This document shows positions 1 to 5,670 of a stretch of DNA of 9,908 nucleotides, piece by piece. This stretch comes from Lentisphaeria bacterium (GTDB lineage Bacteria > Verrucomicrobiota > Lentisphaeria > JABSQK01 > UBA12247). The translations under genes were made by a program, and so were the position numbers. Numbering within the stretch: the first letter of the stretch is position 1; each line of letters begins with the position of its first letter. The notes under the pieces were generated by a model that was not told the origin of the DNA, made no database searches, and saw only the letters and a list, made by a program, of their open reading frames with translations. Location of the stretch: contig DMTJ01000242.1 in NCBI GenBank assembly GCA_003477185.1, positions 1 through 9,908 on the forward strand, given 5' to 3'.

Positions 1-314
1 TCGCCACCACATAGCATCAAGGGGCGGCGCTGGCGGACCCCGTTCCAATCGAGGAAGGTAGGCTCGATGTTGATATTGAACTTCTGCTCTAAGTTGCGCT
101 CGATCCAAGATCCTTCCTTGCCGGAAAGGTGGGCGATGATGCCCATCCACGAGAGATCCATGGTGGCTTGCGGGTCATCGCGCACGGTATCCCAAGCGAC
201 CGGGCTGGCTTGCCCGCGTTCGCGCGCGCCATGGGAACCCGCTGGAATCAGCGCCAGGACGAGTACGACAAGAAGTGCGACGGCAGTCAGGAATAGTTGC
301 TCACGCCAAGTCAT
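1..314 (-). CDS. Extracellular solute-binding protein of a sugar-type ABC importer (5' part, runs off left edge)
   Basis: This is the N-terminal 104 codons of a periplasmic binding protein; the rest lies outside the window. It would bind a sugar or oligosaccharide and hand it to a membrane permease. Residues 1-30 form a Sec signal peptide (MTWREQ, then a hydrophobic core at about 7-24 and a cut near SHGA); no lipobox cysteine is visible. The mature start has the pattern usual for family-1 solute-binding proteins: a WMG strand (56-58), GSWIERNLEQKFNI (68-81) as the first helix, then a strand with DW (89-90) and a terminal LMLCGG (99-104) where relatives read 'GGDIPD'. The start is ATG at 312-314, with GGAGG (326-330 on the other strand) 11 bases upstream. 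The gene is divergent from the fucosidase relic, so the gap between them probably holds its control region. The substrate is inferred from neighbours only. Confidence 0.8.
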   Translation of the reverse strand, partial: MTWREQLFLTAVALLVVLVLALIPAGSHGARERGQASPVAWDTVRDDPQATMDLSWMGIIAHLSGKEGSWIERNLEQKFNINIEPTFLDWNGVRQRRPLMLCGG

Positions 315-411
315 GGATAGAGGGGCCTCCAAAGAACGTAGGTTAGGCTTGACAGCGAGCAGTAGTGTAGGACGATAGTGCTAGGAGTCGAGCGGCTTAC
401 GAACCGCAGCT

Positions 412-441
412 TTTATCGTCCCTAGCTAAAGCACTTGGCAA
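412..441 (-). promoter_or_regulatory. Candidate proximal promoter for the solute-binding protein gene
   Basis: Read on the minus strand, TTGCCA (436-441) and GATAAA (412-417) are 18 bases apart, about 100 bases before the ATG at 314. It matches the sigma70 consensus only moderately. The -10-like box sits in a 12-bp sequence that recurs at 520-531. Confidence 0.25.
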
Positions 442-447
442 AAGTGC
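431..447. repeat. Small inverted repeat (6-bp arms, 5-base loop)
   Basis: GCACTT (431-436) and AAGTGC (442-447) are perfect complements around GGCAA. No T-run follows on either strand, so it is not a good intrinsic terminator. It overlaps the -35 box of the proximal promoter candidate, so an operator or 5'-leader hairpin is possible. Confidence 0.4.
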
Positions 448-526
448 GGACTGGCGTGGATGGCGCAAGTCGCGCATTAGTGCTGCCTTGAAAAAAGGAA
501 GCATGTCGATCTGGGCGTTCGCAGCT

Positions 527-553
527 TTTATATGTCATCCCATACCGCATCAA
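527..553 (-). promoter_or_regulatory. Candidate distal promoter for the solute-binding protein gene
   Basis: On the minus strand TTGATG (548-553) is followed 15 bases later by TATAAA (527-532). The spacer is short for sigma70, so this is tentative. The palindrome at 563-574 lies about 10 bp upstream of the -35-like box, a usual place for a regulator site. Confidence 0.3.
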
Positions 554-562
554 TTGTTCACA

Positions 563-574
563 ATTGGTACCAAT
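563..574. promoter_or_regulatory. Perfect 12-bp palindrome, probable operator
   Basis: ATTGGTACCAAT is its own reverse complement. It lies in the AT-rich part of the gap between the solute-binding protein gene and the fucosidase relic, and CAATTG occurs at 551-556 and again overlapping the palindrome's edge at 561-566. Symmetry, length and position suit a LacI- or GntR-type operator. The LacI-family gene at 4162 is a possible cognate, but its divergent region shows no second copy. Confidence 0.5.
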
Positions 575-650
575 GAGACCCTTCGATTAACTCCCCAAAT
601 GATTGGTTTTCGACGCGTCGTTTCGGCCTATTCCTGATTTTGCCCTGTAG

Positions 651-1770
651 TCGATCGAGGGCTGGCACGAGCAGGATCAAATCCGCGAGTGGAGTATCGA
701 CCGCTGATCGAGCGCTTTAACCCGGAGGCGTTTGACGCGGATTTGATCATCGGTCGCGCGGACGCCGCGGGTATGGAGTACGTCTGTCTGACGGCTAAAC
801 CTCACGACGGTTTCTGTCTCTGGGATAGTGATTGGACTGGCTACAACGTGCTCAAATCCCCGTATGGAAAGGACATCCTCAAGGAGCTGGCCGATGCGTC
901 TCATCGGCGTGACTTTGGGCTTGGCTTATATTCTTCTGTGAGATCAATGTCCCGGAGTATCAGGATCCGTCGGTAAACGCGCTGATTCGGGAGTTGCGGC
1001 CGAACATTGTAATCAACGACCGTGGGTTTGACGCAGGGGACCTTGGCACCCCGGAGCGGGAATATAGCGCTGGCGCGGACCGGCGTTTGACGCGATTTTC
1101 GCGGCCGAAAGAAGCCAACGACTCCACAGGAACGCAGAGCTGGGGCTTCCGAATGTCGGAGGATTATTATTCGGTTCCATTCTTGATCAACAGTATAAAT
1201 GGCTACATGGCCAAGGGCGCGCACTACCTACTGAACATCGGGCCGGATGAGATTGGGCGCTTGCCGGAGAAGTCACTCCAGATTCTGTCCGCGGTCGGGA
1301 ATTGGTACCTGGCTGTGCGTGAGGCTCTCGAACATTCTGAGCCAGCCAGCGAGCTGACCACCAATGCCAGCGTCCTGCTGACACGGCGAGGGTGCAACTT
1401 GTACGTACACATTCCGTCAACCGCCAGGGCGGAAGCGGTGGTGCTCCTGAACGACCGGAGGAGTCTCTCGACCAGTACCGAGCTGTTACCGGTCTACTGG
1501 GCGTCTGGAGAGCGCTATCTTGTCGTGAGGGATATTCCGGCGAGTGAGCTTACGGATCGGACGCTAGTGATCAAGCTCGAGTTTGCAGAGCCTTGGGCCG
1601 CTGCGCTATCAGCGGGAGCGGCGGAAGAAGTCGCGGGCTACGTATTCCGGGCGCTGCGGCAGCTTGGATCTGTTTCCGGGGAGATATGTGGCGTGTCGTG
1701 TCACACCCCTCCGGGGCTGAAAATGCCGTCTGGCAGTCACATTGCATTTTGGCGGGGCTGCGGGCCCTGA
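651..1770 (+). pseudogene. Broken GH29 alpha-L-fucosidase
   Basis: GH29 enzymes remove terminal alpha-L-fucose with a retaining mechanism. The match is to the catalytic domain in three pieces. Frame 3 at 657-692 reads EGWHEQDQIREW, resembling the N-terminal part of this subfamily but without the expected FGMFIHWG strand upstream. Frame 2 from about 689 reads EYRPLIERFNPEAFD, AGMEYVCLTAKPHDGFCLWDS and DFGLGLY. Frame 1 from about 940 reads NVPEYQDPSVNALIREL, RGFDAGDLGTPERE, then AHYLLNIGPDEIGRLP and a C-terminal beta domain. Between GLGLY and NVPEY relatives carry roughly 50-60 residues ending in the WWD/WFD strand with the catalytic nucleophile; here that block is missing and the frame changes at about 932-940. 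No signal peptide or start is left. The last 60 residues before the stop at 1768-1770 are unrecognised. An active enzyme is very unlikely. The family call is confident; the size of the missing block is from memory of relatives. Confidence 0.85.
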
Positions 1771-1775
1771 GAAGG

Positions 1776-3674
1776 CTACTGAGGAGTGACGGCGAAGGCG
1801 TCCTTGGAGTAGCGGGAAGTCTTACGGTTTCGGTTTTTGGTGAGCGTATCCATCATCTTTGGGTGACTGACCAGAAAGTTGTGCTCGTCGATCAAGTTGA
1901 AGAGGTAGTGCGTAGTGCCCTCCGGGAGTTCAGCGGTAGCTGAGTTGTTCCCGGTGAGTGTTGCTGGGACGCGAAACCATTCTTCGTGGCGGTGGCCGCC
2001 GTTCTGGGTGTAGAGCAGATTGGCGCGAATCACCTTCGCGCCGGCTTCTCGGTAGGCGACGGAGACAGTGCGGCCATCTCGCTGGTGGGCGATGGCTAGC
2101 GGGATAGTCTCTTTGTGCTTGATGGGTTGCTTGCACGCCGGGTTATAGTACGGATAACTGGCCTTCATCTCCGACAGGCGAGCGCTAAGCTGGGCGTTCA
2201 TCTGTGCGGTTTTCTCGGGCATTTTTTTTGCCAGGTTATGAGCCTCTTCTATGTCGACCCGCTGCTGCTTACCGTCCCGGGTCTCGTACAGGCGGAATAG
2301 CTCCAGCTCTGGCGAATGCGGATTGCCCACATGGTCGAAGTTGCGCACGAGTTTGTAGTCTCCAATCCGGATCGTACTTTCGAGAGCGACACTGTGGGGA
2401 AAGTGCCAGACCATACTGTCGCGCATCGAACCATCGGGATGACGAACGAGCGCTGGATCCCTGGCATTGCCAAGGAGGAGCGGGGCCAGATCGCAGCCAT
2501 CCAGTTGCTTTGTAGCTGGCTTCTTTGCGCCAATGAACGAGAGGATCGTGGGGTAGAAGTCCAGGCCATTCACCATGACGTCAGATTCCACGCCTTTGGC
2601 GATCCCCGGGCCAGTGATGATCAACGGCACGCGGGTGCCGCCTTCCATGGCGGAGATCTTGCCGCGATTGAGAGGATAGTTGTCGGTGATGATCTCGCCG
2701 GGATGTTTCTCCATACCGCCGTTATCTGAGGTGAAAATGAGGAAGGTGTTTTCCCTGAGCATGTGCCCGGGCCAGCGCGGGTCTGGCGTCTGGTCAAGGT
2801 GGTGGACAATCCGGCCAATGTGGTAGTCTAGTGTCTCGACCATGGCGCAGTAGAACGGATTAGTTTGGCCCTCACCCGTCCATTCTTTGGGCTTCTCAGA
2901 AGACAGTTCGACGCCAAGCTTGCGGCAGTACTTATCCAACAGCGGCTTATTGCGGATGTGGATTGGCGTGTGGACGAGCCAAGTCGCGAAATAGAGGAAG
3001 AAGGGCTCTGTCTGACTCTCGCGCATGAACTCCAAGGCATCCGCGGTGTTCTGGTGAAAGGGGAAGTCGTTTTCATCTAGGCGAAAGGGATCGTCCGGGG
3101 CAGTTGTGGCGAAACCGGTCAGGCGGTTTGGTGTCATTTTGCGGGTGACGCCGAGATTGGATCTGGTGAAGTGAAAGCCCTGGTCTTCCGGTTGCGGGAA
3201 GGCGCTGTGGTCGATGGCCATATGCCATTTTCCGGTGTGTCCGGTCCGGTAGCCCTGGTTTTGGAGAGCCTTGGCCAGAGTGTATTCGTCGGCTGGCATC
3301 CGGCCGCTGTACCAAGGCGGGATCATGCGGTGTTGTGTTGCGCTATACGGGGCAGGCGGTGCTCCACCCACGACGTGTGTTTTCTGGGCTCGGGCAGGAT
3401 GGACTCCGCTCATGATGGCGCAGCGCGTGGGAGCGCAGGTGGGCGCTGGAGCATAGGCCTGCCAAAACTTGATTCCCTGTGCCGCCAGTGCGTCGATGTT
3501 CGGCGTTTCGTAGGGGGAGGGTTCGTCAATGTCATAGCATTTTACGTCTTGCCAACCGAGGTCGTCGGTAAGAATTAGAACCACGTTCGGTTTGGCCGGC
3601 CTTGGGGCAGCCAGCAGGGCGTAGGCAAGACAAAGGCACAGGGCGCAAGGAAGGCCCAGAAATTGCTTCAGCAT
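1776..3674 (-). CDS. Exported formylglycine-dependent sulfatase (arylsulfatase A-like, family S1)
   Basis: The enzyme hydrolyses sulfate esters, here probably on an algal-type polysaccharide, outside the cytoplasm. It has 632 residues. Residues 1-23 are a signal peptide. Metal ligands D37-D38 lie in ILTDDLGW, and D317-N318 in FTSDNGG. The formylglycine motif is C80-A-P-T-R84 followed by CAIMSG. The second signature GYRTGHTGKWH spans 141-151, H235 is in the WLVHTP strand, and K339 is in the RGKISAMEGG loop (337-346). After the sulfatase core (about 28-510), about 110 extra residues (520-632) with a WFRVPATL stretch look like a small beta domain. The start is ATG at 3672-3674 with AAGGAGA 7 bases upstream. 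The gene is divergent from the LacI-type regulator and ends 6 bp from the fucosidase relic. All key residues are present, so it is probably active once an anaerobic or FGE-type maturase acts on it; no maturase gene is in the window. The exact substrate is unknown. Confidence 0.93.
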   Translation of the reverse strand: MLKQFLGLPCALCLCLAYALLAAPRPAKPNVVLILTDDLGWQDVKCYDIDEPSPYETPNIDALAAQGIKFWQAYAPAPTCAPTRCAIMSGVHPARAQKTHVVGGAPPAPYSATQHRMIPPWYSGRMPADEYTLAKALQNQGYRTGHTGKWHMAIDHSAFPQPEDQGFHFTRSNLGVTRKMTPNRLTGFATTAPDDPFRLDENDFPFHQNTADALEFMRESQTEPFFLYFATWLVHTPIHIRNKPLLDKYCRKLGVELSSEKPKEWTGEGQTNPFYCAMVETLDYHIGRIVHHLDQTPDPRWPGHMLRENTFLIFTSDNGGMEKHPGEIITDNYPLNRGKISAMEGGTRVPLIITGPGIAKGVESDVMVNGLDFYPTILSFIGAKKPATKQLDGCDLAPLLLGNARDPALVRHPDGSMRDSMVWHFPHSVALESTIRIGDYKLVRNFDHVGNPHSPELELFRLYETRDGKQQRVDIEEAHNLAKKMPEKTAQMNAQLSARLSEMKASYPYYNPACKQPIKHKETIPLAIAHQRDGRTVSVAYREAGAKVIRANLLYTQNGGHRHEEWFRVPATLTGNNSATAELPEGTTHYLFNLIDEHNFLVSHPKMMDTLTKNRNRKTSRYSKDAFAVTPQ

Positions 3675-3680
3675 GGAATT

Positions 3681-3687
3681 TCTCCTT
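3681..3687 (-). promoter_or_regulatory. Ribosome binding site of the sulfatase gene
   Basis: AAGGAGA on the minus strand ends 7 bases before the ATG at 3674. It fixes that start and puts the signal peptide at the very N-terminus. Confidence 0.7.
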
Positions 3688-3874
3688 GGATGTTGCGGCC
3701 GAGCGTTGACTAACGCAGGCCGGAGATGATAAGCACGATGGATGAGTCAAATACGAATGCGATCAGTGTTTGTGCAACAGGGCAAGTGGTTGCCCCGAAT
3801 GTACTTTGCGCGACTTTATCCGTGCCGACAATAGGCGTCTTGTAGGAAAAGGAAACGATCAGGAGATCATTGGC

Positions 3875-3937
3875 GATTCGATCAAATAAAATCAGTTTTC
3901 CCAAAAATGCAGACTTATTGACTTATCCGATCGAATC
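3875..3937. repeat. Spaced inverted repeat, 9-bp arms
   Basis: GATTCGATC (3875-3883) and its exact reverse complement GATCGAATC (3929-3937) are 45 bp apart around an AT-rich core. The arrangement in a divergent promoter region suggests paired half-sites or two operators, but with 9-bp arms chance is not excluded. Confidence 0.35.
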
Positions 3938-4033
3938 CTGCCAAAACTCTTTCCGCCGAGCTATGGCGCCCAAACTACAGTCCAGACTCTCACTCCTACA
4001 AGCGGTTTCAGGATAGGGACAAGTCACGAGGTA

Positions 4034-4055
4034 GCACAATCCGTGCGGATTGCGC
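4034..4055. promoter_or_regulatory. 22-bp near-perfect inverted repeat upstream of the LacI-type gene
   Basis: GCACAATCC, a GTGC spacer, then GGATTGCGC pair at 8 of 9 positions, the odd pair being G-T. It lies about 107 bp before the regulator's probable start at 4162. Position and size suit an autoregulatory operator. As RNA it would form a 9-bp stem with a 4-base loop, but no T-run follows, so a terminator is less likely. Confidence 0.4.
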
Positions 4056-4161
4056 AGGTAGCTTTCGCTTGATGGTTGCTGATGAGCCTGCAAAGGCTAC
4101 AGTAGTCACGGAACATCTCCAATTTTTGGGAACGAATCGATTGCCAAGATTTGACACCAGT

Positions 4162-5171
4162 ATGGCCCGTAAGATTCCAAAGCGGGCAGGGATGAAAGAT
4201 GTGGCACAGCGCGCTGGGGTGAGCATGGCGAGTGTCTCACGAATCCTGAATCGTGACGCGGCTAAGTTTTTACCGGATACCGTGGAGCGCGTCAGAGACG
4301 CGGCGAAAGAGCTGAATTACCGGCCCAATGCCACTGCTCGAAACTTGTTTAAGGGCAGTACCAGCATGGCTGGCGTCATGGTTCCTACTTTGGATTTCTA
4401 TGGGGGGTGGTTGAAAGCCTCAATGAAGTCCTGTTGGACAATGGCCACGTCATGTTGCACGCTTGGAATCCTAAGCCGGTCACGACTCGAGACGACCAGA
4501 CCGAGGCACACATCATTCACCAACTGGTGGAACGTGCTGTGGATGGGATCATCCTGCGTCCCTCGTCCGAAGAGTTCGAGCGCAGCTATTTTGACGAGAT
4601 TTGGCAGCGTGGAATTCCGCTGATTCTGATCGACCGCGAAATGTCGATGTTTCGCACCGATTTTGTCGGATCCGACGATATTTCTATTGGGGAGGAGGCC
4701 GCGCGTTATTTGCTGGAACTGCGGCATGAGCGCCTGTTGTTTATTGGCAGTGACTCTCGCTGCAGCACGTCCATTCTGCGTGCCCAGGGGTTCCGAAACG
4801 TGGTCAGCGAGACTGCTAATGCGGCCTGTGTCCAGTTGTCGTCTAAGGGGGCCCTGCATGAAATGATGGCGCGGGCGGATCGTCCCACCGGAATTTTCTG
4901 CTATGCCGATGATTTGGTCCCGGAGTTGGAAGGCAGTTTGCGCGAGTTAAGTTTGCAGGTGCCTCGTGATATATCGGTCATTGGCTGTGGTAACCTTGCG
5001 AAGAACGAGAATCTGACGTCGTTCGACCAGCAGGAGACTGAAATCGGCCGTCAAGCAGCAAAGCTGTATCTCGAGCGGGTCAAGAATCGCCACGAGTCTT
5101 ACCAGCAGCAGATCATTCGTTTGCCTGCGAGTTTGATTGTACGCGGGACGACTGCGCCAATCACTCGTTAA
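4162..5171 (+). pseudogene. LacI-family transcriptional regulator split by a one-base frameshift
   Basis: The two frames join into a protein of about 336 residues, normal for LacI/GalR regulators, which bind operator DNA through an N-terminal helix-turn-helix and a sugar-type effector through a periplasmic-binding-protein-like domain. The first frame gives MKDVAQRAGVSMASVSRIL (about residues 11-29), the hinge-side RPNATARNL, and GVMVPTLDFYGG. The effector domain follows in another frame: VVESLNEVLLDNG, VDGIILRPSS, PLILIDRE, DISVIGCGN and the family's usual end PASLIVRGTTAP. The break is at the G6 run 4402-4407; a seventh G would restore YGGVVESLNE. I chose ATG 4162 because the open frame before it (from 4069) is unlike LacI proteins; ATG 4192 (MKDVAQ) is an alternative. 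Ribosome binding signals are weak at both. It faces away from the sulfatase gene, its likely target. It is either a true pseudogene or a sequencing error in the homopolymer. Confidence 0.88.
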
Positions 5172-5212
5172 GGACATCTGTTAGGCGCGAGCGTTGCACA
5201 TGGCGACATCGC

Positions 5213-5634
5213 ATGGTGTTCATGGTCGGTGCCGACAGTCCTGCCCTCTCCCCTAACACCGTGTTCATCTTGGCCGATGACCTTGGCTACCGGGATGTGG
5301 GTTTTAACCAATCCACGTGGTACGAGACCCCGGCATTGGATGCGCTCGCAAAGCAGAGCTCGTCTAGTCTTCGACAATGCCTTTTCTGCCTGTTCTCCAG
5401 CCGGAGATGCTCTGCTAAGCGGAAAGCAGATCTTTCGAACAGGCACCTACACTGTGCCTGTCTTGGAGAGAGGGGGCGCGGAAGAGAACATATTCTCACG
5501 CTGGACCCTGGAGCAGCGGCATAAGATCTATGCGCAGCCAATGGCTGACGTCGGCTATCAGGGCATTATATCCGGAACTCATTGAGCTCCTCGATGCGAA
5601 GATTTCCCAGGCAGAGGAGCACGACGATGATTGA
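5213..5634 (+). pseudogene. Remnant of a second sulfatase
   Basis: A fragment of the sulfatase N-terminal third. Frame 2 from 5213 reads SPNTVFILADDLGYRDVGF, with the metal-binding DD, and WYETPALDALAKQ. Near 5355-5370 the frame shifts, and frame 3 reads LVFDNAFSACSPAGDALLSG and TGTYTVPVLERGGAE, as in the formylglycine region of relatives. The motif is C-S-P-A-G: the arginine expected at 5403-5405 is glycine (GGA), one base change from CGA. The frame ends at a TGA after GIISGTH, where relatives read G-K-W-H. A short frame 5581-5634 (IELLDAKISQAEEHDDD) resembles a sulfatase C-terminal helix, so a large internal deletion is possible. There is no clear signal peptide at the start. It follows the LacI-type gene by about 40 bp on the same strand and may once have shared its transcript. 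It cannot encode a working enzyme. Confidence 0.85.
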
Positions 5635-5670
5635 CTGCCAAGAACCTTGGGCGCTCGCGGGGGCTGAGTA

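Larger units (their letters stand above)
405..531. repeat. 12-bp direct repeat CGCAGCTTTTAT, two copies 115 bp apart
   Basis: CGCAGCTTTTAT occurs exactly at 405-416 and 520-531. On the minus strand each copy reads ATAAAAGCTGCG, placing an AT-rich -10-like box at the same point of each unit. The copies may mark two related promoters or two sites for one regulator of the solute-binding protein gene. Nothing else between the copies is recognisable. Confidence 0.5.
3675..4161. other. Divergent regulatory region between the sulfatase and LacI-type genes
   Basis: About 490 bp without a convincing gene. It is more AT-rich than the flanking genes, especially at 3880-3930, and carries two inverted repeats (3875-3937 and 4034-4055). 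A 64-codon minus-strand frame at 3710-3904 has no recognisable domain and no clear ribosome binding site. The region must hold the sulfatase promoter and probably the regulator's own promoter, but I cannot place either with confidence. Confidence 0.5.

Noticed and set aside
1593..1943. Plus-strand frame over the fucosidase end, as a frameshifted continuation
   Set aside because: Phrases such as GDMWRVVSHPSGAENAVWQ look protein-like, but I cannot match them to a GH29 C-terminus, and the frame runs on into antisense of the sulfatase gene.
3706..3732. TTGACT with a downstream GATAA-like box as a plus-strand promoter
   Set aside because: It points into the divergent region more than 400 bp before the regulator, and the -10 match is weak.
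3710..3904. Minus-strand 64-codon frame between the sulfatase and regulator genes
   Set aside because: It has no recognisable motif and no clear ribosome binding site, and it lies across the sulfatase's upstream control region, so it is probably a chance frame.
4069..4161. N-terminal extension of the LacI-type protein from TTG 4069
   Set aside because: The extra 31 residues are unlike LacI N-termini, which begin just before the helix-turn-helix; ATG 4162 or 4192 fits better.
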